Shown: positions 49,072-58,485 of the stretch, piece after piece | Position numbering within the stretch: position 1 is the stretch's first letter | Layout: every line of letters starts with the position of its first letter | Assembly (NCBI RefSeq): GCF_016745095.1 | Contig: NZ_CP067087.1 | Location: 2,530,501-2,594,500 of the forward strand | DNA from: Croceicoccus sp. YJ47 | GTDB lineage: Bacteria; Pseudomonadota; Alphaproteobacteria; Sphingomonadales; Sphingomonadaceae | Direction: 5' to 3' | DNA: 64,000 bases | Program-made: the position numbers and the translations under genes | The notes under the pieces: generated by a model | Seen by the model: the letters and a program-made list of their open reading frames with translations, nothing else | Databases searched by the model: none | Told to the model about the DNA's origin: nothing

Positions 49072-49722
49072 TTGCTCGGTGTCGATCTTCCCTTCGCTGA
49101 AATGGCTAAGATACTTGCGGCTATTCATGAAATTGATTCATCGAAAATCACCGCCTTTCATTCGAGAATGAAAAACCTGCATCGGTTAGGATTTCCAAAC
49201 GAGCTTAAAACCGTAAAGGGAAGGCCCACGATTTACTCGCCGTATCAGCAACTTGAAATGGGCTTAGCGGTCGAAATGATTGAACTCGGTTTGCCGCCCG
49301 AGAAAATAGTTTCGCTTTGTCGTAAAAATCAAATGGCTATAGCGGCCGCTGGTGCCTTTGCAGCCCGCTCTTTGCTTGAATTCAAAAATGGATTTCAGGA
49401 CGGGGAGGGTCAGAATCCGCGAAGCTATTTCATTCTGTTTGACCCGAATGCACTAGCAGACATGAAGAATAATAACTTCGATGTAGATATGGAGCTCTTT
49501 ATATATGCAGACGAGAAGACCATCGCAAAACACGTTGTCACCAATACGACTGGCGGAAGCTCGCGACTTTCGGCAGTAAACATCACAAGTTTTCTGGATC
49601 TGCTAGCCCCGACTTATGCAAAATATCCCGGCGAATTTCGTAGGTATCTGGAAGCAATCAACGAAAAATCGCAAGAGATTTGCGATGTAGAGCTCAGAAA
49701 GCTTGAAGATGGCGATTCGTAA
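49072..49722 (+). CDS. MerR-like regulator of the satellite element
   Basis: This 216-residue protein starts at TTG, six bases after an AGGAG site. Its N-terminal third has a winged-helix look with GRPTIYSPYQQLEMGLAVEMI and LGLPPEKIVSLC, resembling the DNA-binding half of MerR-type proteins. The rest is unlike known effector domains. It faces the AlpA-like gene across the palindromes and overlaps the integrase start by 14 bases, so it is the likely lysogeny-type switch. It is more AT-rich than host genes. The assignment is structural guesswork. Confidence 0.65.
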   Translation: MLGVDLPFAEMAKILAAIHEIDSSKITAFHSRMKNLHRLGFPNELKTVKGRPTIYSPYQQLEMGLAVEMIELGLPPEKIVSLCRKNQMAIAAAGAFAARSLLEFKNGFQDGEGQNPRSYFILFDPNALADMKNNNFDVDMELFIYADEKTIAKHVVTNTTGGSSRLSAVNITSFLDLLAPTYAKYPGEFRRYLEAINEKSQEICDVELRKLEDGDS

Positions 49723-50848
49723 GCGCCAGTGGACGACACCGAAGGGCGAGGCGAAACAAGCTTGGCTGGTCGATTATCGCGACACTGCCGGGAAGCGCCG
49801 GTTTAAGCAATTCACTCGCAAGAAAGAGGCTGAGGCGTGGTTCACGCAAGCGGGCTGGGAAGTCTCAAAGGGCGTCCATACCGCTGACAGCCAGAGCGTG
49901 ACGGTCGCCGCCGCTGCCGACCTTTGGATTGCGAAGGCAGAAGGCGAATGCAGGGAGCGCGGGACAGTCCAACAATACCGGCAGCTCGCAAACCTCCATA
50001 TCGTGCCGCTATTGGGTCTCGAACGGCTTTCCCGGCTATCTCAGCCGCGCGTGGAAGCTTACCGGGACGAACTGTTGAAAACGCGCTCGAAGGCAATGGC
50101 GGGCAAGGCCGTGCGTGCATTGTCCAGCATACTGAATGAAGCGCAGCGGCGAGGGCTGGTTGCGCAGAACGTCGCGCGCGAGGTCAAAGTCATTCGGTCT
50201 TCGCGCGAAAAGGTAAAGATCACGATCCCGACGCGTGATGAACTGAAAGCATTGCTCAATCATGCGGATGATGATTTCCGCCCGCTCGTGATGACTGCTG
50301 TTTTCACAGGTTTGCGCGCATCCGAATTGCGGGGGTTGCGCTGGTCGGACTTGGACCTGAAAGCAGGCTCTATCACCGTAACGCAGCGCGCCGATAAGTT
50401 CGGCCAGATAGGTGCGCCCAAGTCAGAGGCGGGCCACCGGACAGTTCCAATACCGCCCGCGCTTGTTACCGAACTGAAGGCATGGAAGCTGCGATCCCCG
50501 AAAGGTGATATGGGTTTGACGTTCCCCAATACGCGCGGCGGGGTGCAGAATTATGAGCATATGCTTCGTCGCAAGTTCTTCCCCCTTCAAATCGCTGCCG
50601 GGGTTTGCGACGTGTCTGGATCGAACGACGAGGGCGAACCTATCTTGAAGGCCCGCTACGGCTTTCATGCCCTGCGCCATGCCGCCGCGAGCGCATGGAT
50701 AAAGCAGCGCATCGACTTGAAGCGCTTGCAGGTCTGGATGGGCCATTCGTCAATTCAGATTACGCTCGACACCTATGGTCATCTCCTGGCCGACGCCTCC
50801 GGCGATGCAGCCTTGATCGCTGCAACAGAGGCTGAGTTGCTTGGCTAG
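49709..50848 (+). CDS. int: Tyrosine integrase
   Basis: This 379-residue phage-type tyrosine recombinase is expected to integrate and excise the element at tRNA-Arg(CCT). The N-terminus is an arm/SAM-like DNA-binding part. Catalytic residues are Arg near 203 in TGLRASELRGLRW, His-x-x-Arg in FHALRHAAASAW near 319-324, His in WMGHSS near 345, and the nucleophile Tyr356 in LDTYGHLL. The ATG at 49709 lies inside the end of the regulator gene. It ends in TAG, 60 bases before attR. Confidence 0.96.
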   Translation: MAIRKRQWTTPKGEAKQAWLVDYRDTAGKRRFKQFTRKKEAEAWFTQAGWEVSKGVHTADSQSVTVAAAADLWIAKAEGECRERGTVQQYRQLANLHIVPLLGLERLSRLSQPRVEAYRDELLKTRSKAMAGKAVRALSSILNEAQRRGLVAQNVAREVKVIRSSREKVKITIPTRDELKALLNHADDDFRPLVMTAVFTGLRASELRGLRWSDLDLKAGSITVTQRADKFGQIGAPKSEAGHRTVPIPPALVTELKAWKLRSPKGDMGLTFPNTRGGVQNYEHMLRRKFFPLQIAAGVCDVSGSNDEGEPILKARYGFHALRHAAASAWIKQRIDLKRLQVWMGHSSIQITLDTYGHLLADASGDAALIAATEAELLG

Positions 50849-50849
50849 A

Positions 50850-50869
50850 TGCAACATGGATGGAACACG
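50850..50869 (+). promoter_or_regulatory. Right-end integrase arm-type repeat
   Basis: TGCAACATG followed by GATGGAACACG, directly after the integrase stop, repeats 41222-41241 with one mismatch. This is a likely integrase or excisionase binding site. Confidence 0.6.
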
Positions 50870-50908
50870 AGGCAGGAAAGCCCTGCATTTTGGCGACCTA
50901 TCGTAAGC

Positions 50909-50953
50909 TTCCTAATCTGGGGGCCATGGGTTCGAATCCCGTCGGGCGCACCA
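50909..50953 (+). repeat. attR: attR (45-bp direct repeat of the tRNA-Arg 3' half)
   Basis: Exact copy of 41048-41092. It lacks the tRNA 5' half, so it is not a functional tRNA. Bases 50954-51081, up to the end of the transporter gene, show no gene. Confidence 0.93.
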
Positions 50954-51081
50954 GCTTTTGCTTACTCCCTGCCATCAGGCGACGCCTGCTCGTAATCCTC
51001 CGCGCTTACGGGGGGGCTCCGTTCCGCCGGTTGGCCGATCTTTTACCTTTTGACGCGACCGACCTCCGCCTTCGCCCGTCG

Positions 51082-52635
51082 TCAGGCCGCGTGTGGATGG
51101 CGGTTGCCCCCATCGCCGGGCACCGCGCTTTTGACGCGCAGCATGGAAAGCGCCGCCACGCCCAACGCACCTGCTGCAAAAAGCATGGTCCAGATCGGTT
51201 CACCGGGGAACAGCGTGTTCATTATCGTGCCCATGACCGTCGCCACCAGCAATTGCGGGACGACGATGAAAATATTGAACAATCCCATGTAGATGCCGAG
51301 CTTCGCCTGCGGAAGGTTGGATGCAAGAATGGCGTAGGGCATGGCAAGAATACTGGCCCAGGCAATGCCGATGCCGATTTCCGCCAGAAGAAGCACGCCC
51401 GCATCGCGAATCAGAAAGAACGCCAGGAATCCCGCAGAGCCGAGCAGCAGGCAGATCATGTGCGTCATGACCTGTCCGAACCGGCGGCTCATCCAAGGGA
51501 GCAGGGTCAGGGCGGCGACCGCGGCCACGCCGTTGTAGAGCGTGAAGAGCACGTTTACCCAGTTTGCCCCCTCGTTATAGGCGGCGCTGGCCGGATCGGT
51601 GCTGCCAAAGACATATTGCGTGACGACGGGCGTGGTGTTGATCCACATGATGAAAAGCGCGGACCAGCTGAAGAATTGCGCGAGGGCGAGGCGCTTCATG
51701 ACATCCGGCATTCCCGCAAAATCGCCCACGATGCTGGACAGCATGTTGGCCGTGCGGCCCCGCCGGATGAGCGCGATCGCGATCGCGCTCAGAATGCCAT
51801 ACGCGGCGAGGAGCGCGCCTAGCAGCAGCGTCTCCTTGCCCAGATCGAGGGCGCTCACCACGAACAATACGATCACGCCCGCCACGATCCAGAGAGCCGC
51901 GCCCCCATAGGATTTCCGGGCGAGCGCGCCGACCTGCTCGCCCGTGTCGATCCCGGCGGGGGCGCTTGCGAAACCGGCCTGCTCCTCGGGGCTGTATTCC
52001 CGGGTGGTGAGGGTGGTCCACAGCACGGCGAGGACGAGCGCCGCCGCACCGAACCAGAAGCTCAGCCGGACCGTATCGGGGAGCATCCCCGGCGCGGCGA
52101 CGTTCGATATGCCGAACTGTTCGAGCAGCCAGGGAAAGATCGATCCGACCACCGCGCCCGCGCCGATGAAGGCGGTCTGCACCGAATAGCCCGCGCTATG
52201 CTGATCCGTGCGCAGCATGTCGCCGACGAAAGCGCGAAACGGCTCCATCGAGATGTTGAGCGACGCGTCGAGCACCCACAGCATGCCCGCCGCGAACAGA
52301 AGCGGCGCGCCAAAGCCGGGGCTCAGCGGCATGAGCAGCAGGGCGATGGCGGCAAACAACGCCCCGGTCAGGAAATAGGGGCGACGACGACCGAGCCGGT
52401 TCCACGTCCGGTCCGACAGATGGCCGATGATCGGTTGCACGATCAGCCCGGTGAGCGGCGCCGCGATCCAGAGCGCGGGCAGCGCATCCATGCTCGCGCC
52501 CAATGTCTGGAAAACGCGGCTCATATTCGCGTTCTGCAGCGCAAAGCCAATCTGAATCCCGAAAAAGCCGAAGCTGATATTGAACAGGCCCCAGAAACTC
52601 TGACGCGGTTTTTCGGTGCGGGTGGCGCTCGTCAT
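51082..52635 (-). CDS. MFS sugar transporter (SLC45/MelB-like, probable maltose/maltooligosaccharide)
   Basis: This 517-residue inner-membrane carrier has 12 predicted spans. The N-terminus reads SFWGLFNISFGFFGIQIGFALQNANMSRVFQ, quoted only by these ends, and the motif IGHLSDRTWNRLGRRRPYFLTG in the first cytoplasmic loop marks the SLC45/GPH sugar-symporter group. In Caulobacter- and sphingomonad-type maltose loci such carriers move maltose or maltodextrin into the cytoplasm. It lies behind the LacI gene on the same strand (105-base gap). Confidence 0.88.
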   Translation of the reverse strand: MTSATRTEKPRQSFWGLFNISFGFFGIQIGFALQNANMSRVFQTLGASMDALPALWIAAPLTGLIVQPIIGHLSDRTWNRLGRRRPYFLTGALFAAIALLLMPLSPGFGAPLLFAAGMLWVLDASLNISMEPFRAFVGDMLRTDQHSAGYSVQTAFIGAGAVVGSIFPWLLEQFGISNVAAPGMLPDTVRLSFWFGAAALVLAVLWTTLTTREYSPEEQAGFASAPAGIDTGEQVGALARKSYGGAALWIVAGVIVLFVVSALDLGKETLLLGALLAAYGILSAIAIALIRRGRTANMLSSIVGDFAGMPDVMKRLALAQFFSWSALFIMWINTTPVVTQYVFGSTDPASAAYNEGANWVNVLFTLYNGVAAVAALTLLPWMSRRFGQVMTHMICLLLGSAGFLAFFLIRDAGVLLLAEIGIGIAWASILAMPYAILASNLPQAKLGIYMGLFNIFIVVPQLLVATVMGTIMNTLFPGEPIWTMLFAAGALGVAALSMLRVKSAVPGDGGNRHPHAA

Positions 52636-52740
52636 CGGCAATATCCTCATCCGTGTCCGGCAGGTCTTCATGCCCACGCGCAACGCCCCATCGCTCGCAC
52701 GAAGCGGCAATGGCAACAAGGCTGCATACGAATGTGAGGG

Positions 52741-53784
52741 TCAGGCCGCGCGGTGCCCGCTCGACCCCCGGACGACGAGCCGGGCGGGAAGCTTGCGCGG
52801 GGGCAGGTCGCGCCCCTCGATCTGCGCGAGCAGGGCTTCGACGAGTGCGCGGCCGGCACCCGAAATATCCTGCATCATGGTGGTGAGCGGCGGCGTGGTG
52901 AGGGAGGCCGCCGGAATATCGTCGAAGCCGACCACAGCGACCGCCTCCGGCACCGCGATATTCGCCTCGGCCAGTGCGCGCATCGCGCCGATCGCGATCA
53001 GGTCGCTGGCCGCGAAGATCGCGTCAAAGGCATGCCCGCTCGCGATGAGAGCGCGCGTGGCGGCATGGCCCGCCTCCTCGGTGGTGATCGCATCGAATTG
53101 CAGCGACGGTTCGCACGCGATGTCCCGTGCGCGCAGGGCGTTGCAAAAGCCGCGATAGCGCCCTTCGAATTCGGGATAATGTTCGTCCGCATGACCGAGA
53201 AAGGCGATGCGTCGCCGGCCCTTCGCCATCAGATGTTCGGCCGCCAGTTGCCCCGCAGCCTGATTGTCGGTCCCCACGGTCAATCCGCTCGCATCGCTCG
53301 ACACCGAACCCCAGCGCGCGAAATGCGTGCCCTGCCGCTCCAGCTGATCGAGCCGTTCGCGATAGAGCGTGTAATCGCCATAGCCCAGCAGGATCAGCCC
53401 GTCGGCGCGGTGGCTGTCCTGATACCGCACGTGCCAGTCGTCCTCCATCCTCTGAAACGAGATGAGGAGGTCCAGCCCGCGATCGGCGCAGGCACGGGTG
53501 ATGGACCCCAGCATCGCGAGAAAGAACGGATTGATCATGCTTTCATCGGGGGTGGGATCCTCGAAAAAGAGCAGCGCGATGGTGTTGGAGCGTTGCGAAC
53601 GCAGCGAGCTCGCATTCTTGTCGACGGTATAGTTGAGTTCTGCGGCGATCGCCTCGATCCGGGCGCGGGTCTGCGCGCTCACCGACTTGTCCCCGCGCAG
53701 CGCCCGGCTGACGGTGGGCTGTGACACGCCCGCGCGATAGGCGATGTCGAAACTCGTCGGCCTGCCGCTCGGCGCGCGTCCCAA
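52741..53784 (-). CDS. LacI-family transcriptional regulator of the starch locus
   Basis: This 347-residue regulator has the LacI helix-turn-helix at the very N-terminus (PTSFDIAYRAGVSQPTVSRALRGDKSV) and a periplasmic-binding-protein-like effector domain containing GLILLGYGDY, FARWGSVSSDASGLTVGTDN (in part) and VGFDDIPAASLTTPPLTTM. The best start is TTG at 53784 with GGAG seven bases ahead; a longer frame to 54081 lacks protein-like sequence. Divergent from the TonB receptor, it should repress or activate the locus in response to a maltodextrin-type sugar. Confidence 0.9.
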   Translation of the reverse strand: MGRAPSGRPTSFDIAYRAGVSQPTVSRALRGDKSVSAQTRARIEAIAAELNYTVDKNASSLRSQRSNTIALLFFEDPTPDESMINPFFLAMLGSITRACADRGLDLLISFQRMEDDWHVRYQDSHRADGLILLGYGDYTLYRERLDQLERQGTHFARWGSVSSDASGLTVGTDNQAAGQLAAEHLMAKGRRRIAFLGHADEHYPEFEGRYRGFCNALRARDIACEPSLQFDAITTEEAGHAATRALIASGHAFDAIFAASDLIAIGAMRALAEANIAVPEAVAVVGFDDIPAASLTTPPLTTMMQDISGAGRALVEALLAQIEGRDLPPRKLPARLVVRGSSGHRAA

Positions 53785-54074
53785 AACCGTTCTCCCCCGC
53801 GCCTCCAAAGCGCCTTGTTCCCAATGGCAAAACGCTACTCCGTCCGTGCGGGCTTGGCAATGTGGCGGCGGGCGGTGCGGGCGCCTGCCCCGTCCGCCTC
53901 TCCGCAAACGGCCCGTCGAGGAGCCACATACGTATGCTGTCTTCCGCATGGGGCAGGACGCGGCGTATCGGTCATGGCCATGGCGGTGAACCGGAAAACC
54001 GGACCCATCCGCCGGATTGAGGCAACACGACAATTGGACGGCCAACGTGGCCAGTTCCGGAGAGGGCATAACCG
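53785..54074. promoter_or_regulatory. Divergent control region with candidate LacI operator
   Basis: The 290 bases between the LacI regulator and the receptor gene hold no gene. CATACGTATG at 53927-53936 is a perfect palindrome with a central CpG, the general form of LacI-family operators, about midway between the two starts. No convincing promoter boxes were found. Confidence 0.4.
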
Positions 54075-56858
54075 ATGGCATTTCGCGAGGCGCTTCGCAG
54101 CGGCATCAGCATTTCCGCAATCACCGCCACCCTGGCCTTTGCCGGGGGCGCGATGCCGGGCACGGCATTCGCGCAGACGACGCAGCCCGCAACGCCCGAG
54201 GTCACGGACGAAGCCCGCCCCGTCACCGATCCCGACAAGACCGGGGACAATGTGATCGTCGTCACCGGTTTTCGTGCCAGCCTCGAAACCGCGGTCGCGG
54301 AAAAGAAACTCTCCGACCAGATCGTGGAATCGATCACGGCGGAGGACATTGGCAAGCTTCCGGATGCGTCGATCGGCGAATCGATCGCGCGTCTTCCCGG
54401 CCTTGCGGCACAAAGGCTGAACGGCCGCGCCAATGTCGTGGCGATCCGCGGTTTCGGCCCGGATTTCTCGCAAACGCTGCTCAACGGCTAGGAACAGACC
54501 ACGACGAGCGACAACCGCTCGGTCGAACTGGACCAGTATCCGTCCGAGATCGTCAACCAGGTCGTCGTCTACAAATCGCCGACCGCGAGCCTTGTCGGTC
54601 AGGGTCTGGTCGGGACGATCGACATCCGTACCATTCGCCCGCTCGAAACCGGAAAGCAGATCATCGCCATCGGTGCGCGCGGATCGTGGGCCGACATCGG
54701 TGCGCTCAACGCCGGGTCGAAGGAGCTGGGCTACCGCGTCAACGGAACCTTCGTGGATCAGTTCGCGGACGATACGCTCGGTGTCTCGGTCGCGGCATCC
54801 TATGTGGACGAGCCTTATCAGATCCAGGAATTCAATGCCTGGGGCTATGCCGGGACGCAGGTGAATGGTGAGGATGCGGCGGTCATCGGCGGGTCGAAAT
54901 CCTATGTGACCTCGACCCGGCTCAAGCGCCTCGGCATCAACGGCACGGTGCAGTGGCAGCCCGTGCCCGAACTCACGCTTACGCTCGATGCGTTCTACTC
55001 GAACTTCGACGATGACCAGACCAAGCGCGGCATCGAGCTTCCGCTTGCCTTCGGTGCGCCGACGCGCTTCGATCCGGCTGGTTTCACGGTCGAGGACGGG
55101 CTCGTCACATCGGGGCAGTTCAACAATGTCCGCGGCGTGATCCGCAACGACATTTTTCAGCGCAAGGCCGATCTTTACTCTGGCGGTTTCAACGCCCTTT
55201 GGGATGACGAAAACGGGTTCAGCGCGTTCTTCGACTTCGGCTATTCGCGCACCGACCGTAACGAGTTGAGCCTCGAAAGCTATTCGGGGACGGGGTTCAA
55301 CGGTCCGGCCACCGGACGCGGTTCGGCGGCGAAGATCACCTTTGCCTCCGGCGATACGGGAACCGTGTTCAATCCCTCGCTCGATTACAGCGACCCCGAC
55401 CGCATTTTCCTGACCGACCCGCTCGGCTGGGGCGGGGGCGTCGTGCCGCAGGCCGGCTACTCCAACAATCGCATCATCGAAGACGAATTGTTCCAGTTCC
55501 GCGGCGAGGTGAAGAAGGAGTTCGACGCCGGCTTCCTGAAGAGCGTGCAGCTCGGCGCGAACTATACCAAGCGGGAAAAGGGCCTGACCCCGGACGAAGC
55601 GTTCGTGCGTCTTCCGGGCGGGGCGACCGAGGTGGCGATCCCCTCGCAATTCCTGCTGCGTGCGACCGATCTCACCTATCTCGGGCTCGGTCCCATCGTG
55701 AGCTACGATCCGCGCGACCTCATTGCCGCGGGCGTCCTCGCGCTCGAACCGCGGGTCACGACCGGGCCGAATGCCGCCAATGACGTGCTCAGCAAGAGCT
55801 ACACCGTCAACGAGGATCTCGTGACCCTCTACGCGCAGGCCAATATCGAGCAGGCGCTGGATATCGGCATCCTGACCGGCAATGTCGGCGTGCAGGGCAT
55901 CAACACGAAGCAGGAATCGACCGGCTTCATCTTCCCGGCGAGCGGACCGCAGATCACGACGCGGGGGGCCGATTACTGGGACGTGTTGCCGAGCGCGAAC
56001 CTCTCGCTCCGGCTCGACAGCGACTGGGTGGTCCGCGTCGCCGCCGCGCGTGAGATCATGCGCCCCCGGCTCGACGACATGCGCCTCTCGATCGCCTATG
56101 GCATCGACAATTCGGTGCCGGGCGGGCTGATCCGCGGCAATGGCGGCAATCCGTCCCTGCGCCCCTATCGCGCCAATGCGGTCGATTTCAACGTCGAGAA
56201 ATATTTCGGGACCGGCGGCGTCGTCGCGCTTCAGCTGTTCTACAAGGACATCGAAAGCTACGTCTTCAACGGGCGTTTCGCGTTCGATTATTCGGACTTC
56301 CCGCCGCCCACGGGGATCGAGGCCTATCCCGGCCTGTCGACCGACGGCACGCTGGAGGCGCCGACCAACACGGGCGGGGGCGATCTCTATGGTGCGGAAC
56401 TCGCCGTCACGCTGCCCTTCGACACGCTGTCCGACACGTTGCGCGGGTTCGGCGTCACCGGCGGCGCAAGCTATACGAAAACCGGGATCGAGGATGCGGA
56501 CGGGAACGAGACGCTCATCCCCGGCTATTCCAAATGGGTGGTGAACGGCACGGCCTATTTCGAGCGGGCGGGCTTCAACACCCGGCTCAGCGCGCGGTAT
56601 CGTTCGGAGTTTCTCGGCGATTTCACCGGATTTGGCGGTTCGCCCGTGCGCCGCACCGCGAAGGCCGAGACGATCATCGACGGACAGATCGGCTATGATT
56701 TTCAGCCCGGCAGCACGTTCGAGGGGCTCTCCCTCTACCTCCAGGGTCAGAACCTCACCGATCAGCCGTTCGTGTCCACCGGGGCGCAGTCCAACCAGGT
56801 CGTCGATTATCAGCTTTACGGGCGCCGCTTCCTCGCCGGCTTCACCTACAAGTTCTGA
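54075..56858 (+). pseudogene. TonB-dependent receptor for maltooligosaccharides, interrupted by in-frame TAG
   Basis: This is an outer-membrane receptor of 927 codon positions with a signal peptide (to about residue 35, AQTTQ), plug domain and 22-strand-type barrel ending in LAGFTYKF with terminal phenylalanine. The plug has VIVVTGFRASLETAVAEKKL, DIGKLPDASIGESIARLPG and NGRANVVAIRGFGPDF. At codon 139 (54489-54491) a TAG stands in LLNG-stop-EQTTTSDNRSVELDQYPSEI, where relatives have an arginine. The frame is open on both sides. Read literally, only a 138-residue fragment would be made. TAG is a normal stop elsewhere here, so the gene is broken or the sequence is wrong. Confidence 0.9.
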
Positions 56859-56946
56859 TGCAGGCCGGTGGGGGCGCAGCGATCATCGCAACGCGCGCTC
56901 CCCCGCCGGCCGGACCGTGTGAAGGGGACGAGGGAGGACCAAGGCC

Positions 56947-58485
56947 GTGATGCAGGACGATGGCGCAACGCGACCGCTCAAAATCGGGATCGCGGGGGGC
57001 GGGACGGCCGGGTGGATGGCCGCCGCCGCCCTTGCAAAGCTCACCGGGTGCGAGGTCGTGCTGATCGAATCGGAGGCGATCGGCACGGTCGGCGTCGGCG
57101 AGGCGACCATCCCGCAGATCCGGCTGTTCAATCGCGGGCTGGGCATCGACGAGGCCGAGTTCCTGCGCGAGACGAAGGGCACGTTCAAGCTCGGCATTGC
57201 GTTCGACGGCTGGCGGCGCGACGGCGAAAGCTACATGCATGCATTCGGCCATGTCGGGCGCGGGGCGGGATTGCTGCCGTTTCATCAGCTCTGGCTGCGC
57301 GGCCGCGAACTGGGCGTGGCGAAGGATCTTTCCGCCTATGCGCTCAACGACAGGGCGGCGCGCGCGGGAAAGATGCAGATGGCGCCGGGTGGCGGAGCCG
57401 CCGACATGCCGTGGGCCTATCATTTCGATGCCTCGCTCTACGCCGGTTTCCTGCGCCGTTTTGCCGAAACGCACGGGGCGGAGCGTATCGAAGGGCGGAT
57501 TGTCTCGGTCGAACGCGATCGCGAAAGCGGGGCGATCCGCGCGCTCACTCTCGATGCGGAGCGGCGGGTGGAGGCGGATTTCTTCCTCGACTGCACCGGT
57601 TTTCGCGCGCTGCTCAAGGACGAGACGACCCGCGACGATTTCGCCGACTGGAGCCACTGGCTCCCGTGCGACCGCGCGGTGGCGGTGCCCAGCGCGGCGG
57701 CGGATGCAATCGTGCCCTACACCCGCGCGACGGCCCGTGCTGCGGGGTGGCAATGGCGCATCCCGTTGCAGCACCGGACCGGCAACGGGCTGGTCTATTG
57801 CAGCGAATTCCTGTCGGAGGGAGAGGCGGAAGCGGTCCTGCTCGCCCATCTCGACGGCGCGCCGATCGGGGCTGCCAACCATCTGCGTTTCACGACCGGG
57901 ATGCGGACGGCGCCATGGCAGGGCAATTGCCTCGCGCTGGGCCTCGCGGCGGGTTTTCTCGAGCCGCTGGAATCGACGAGCATCCATTTGATACAGTCGG
58001 GCATCGCGCGCTTTCTCGCCATGCTGCCCCGCCGCGACGCGCCCGCCGCGATGGCGGAGGAGTTCAACCGGCAGGCACGGTTCGAGTGGGAAAGCATCCG
58101 CGATTTCCTCATTCTCCACTACGCCGCCAATGCGCGTGAGGGGCAGCCGTTCTGGGATCGTTGCCGCGCGATGACGCTCCCCGACGGGCTCGCTGCGCGG
58201 CTCGCGCTGTTTCGCGCCACCGGCTTTGTCCGGCGCGAGCATGACGAGCTGTTTACCGAGCCGGGCTGGATACAGGTGCTCATCGGGCAGGGAATCGTCC
58301 CGCGCGCGACCCACCCCAATGCCGATGCGCTCGCGCCGCACGTGCTGGCCCGCATGTTGCACGAAATGGCGGGGGGCATTGCGTCGCTCGTCGATACCAT
58401 GCCGACCCACGTCGAAACCTTGCGCGAATTTTGCGCATCGCCATCCACGCCCCGATCTGCCGCCATGATGGAGACAGCCCGATGA
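56947..58485 (+). CDS. Flavin-dependent halogenase-like protein (tryptophan halogenase family)
   Basis: This 512-residue protein begins with a flavin-binding GGGTAGWMAA near residues 17-26. The lysine expected to hold hypohalous acid is Lys81 in FKLGIAFDGW, and GWQWRIPLQHRTG near 266-278 is the WxWxI family motif. Despite the family name, members within TonB-receptor carbohydrate loci of sphingomonads and Caulobacter have no shown tryptophan activity, and the substrate is unknown. The start is GTG 56947 (GGAGG nine bases ahead) or ATG 56950. The stop overlaps the amylase ATG (ATGA). Confidence 0.88.
   Translation: MMQDDGATRPLKIGIAGGGTAGWMAAAALAKLTGCEVVLIESEAIGTVGVGEATIPQIRLFNRGLGIDEAEFLRETKGTFKLGIAFDGWRRDGESYMHAFGHVGRGAGLLPFHQLWLRGRELGVAKDLSAYALNDRAARAGKMQMAPGGGAADMPWAYHFDASLYAGFLRRFAETHGAERIEGRIVSVERDRESGAIRALTLDAERRVEADFFLDCTGFRALLKDETTRDDFADWSHWLPCDRAVAVPSAAADAIVPYTRATARAAGWQWRIPLQHRTGNGLVYCSEFLSEGEAEAVLLAHLDGAPIGAANHLRFTTGMRTAPWQGNCLALGLAAGFLEPLESTSIHLIQSGIARFLAMLPRRDAPAAMAEEFNRQARFEWESIRDFLILHYAANAREGQPFWDRCRAMTLPDGLAARLALFRATGFVRREHDELFTEPGWIQVLIGQGIVPRATHPNADALAPHVLARMLHEMAGGIASLVDTMPTHVETLREFCASPSTPRSAAMMETAR

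Larger units (their letters stand above)
41048..50953. mobile_element. Phage-satellite-like integrative element in tRNA-Arg(CCT)
   Basis: The element is bounded by a perfect 45-bp direct repeat of the tRNA 3' half (41048-41092 and 50909-50953), so it is about 9.86 kb per unit. It holds a tyrosine integrase at the right end, an AlpA-like gene and a divergent regulator, a run of small overlapping genes, a Toprim/RecA-like replication protein, one HK97-type capsid gene and an OLD-family ATPase at the left. There are no terminase, portal, protease, tail or lysis genes. This gene set is that of a phage satellite (PICI-like) rather than a full prophage. The OLD gene and the regulator are visibly less GC-rich than the host genes. 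Confidence 0.85.

Noticed and set aside
48943-49128. Longer N-terminus for the AlpA-like protein starting at 49128
   Set aside because: It would run through the palindromic control region and overlap the start of the divergent regulator, and the added 62 residues do not resemble the family.
50909-50953. A second tRNA-Arg gene at the right end of the element
   Set aside because: Only the 3' half is present; upstream bases do not form an acceptor or D arm. It is the attachment-site copy.
41048-50953. The element as a complete prophage
   Set aside because: No terminase, portal, protease, tail, holin or lysin gene can be found on either strand.
53785-54081. Extended N-terminus of the LacI regulator to 54081
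   Set aside because: The extra 99 residues show no protein-like pattern and overlap the receptor start. The helix-turn-helix begins right after the TTG at 53784.
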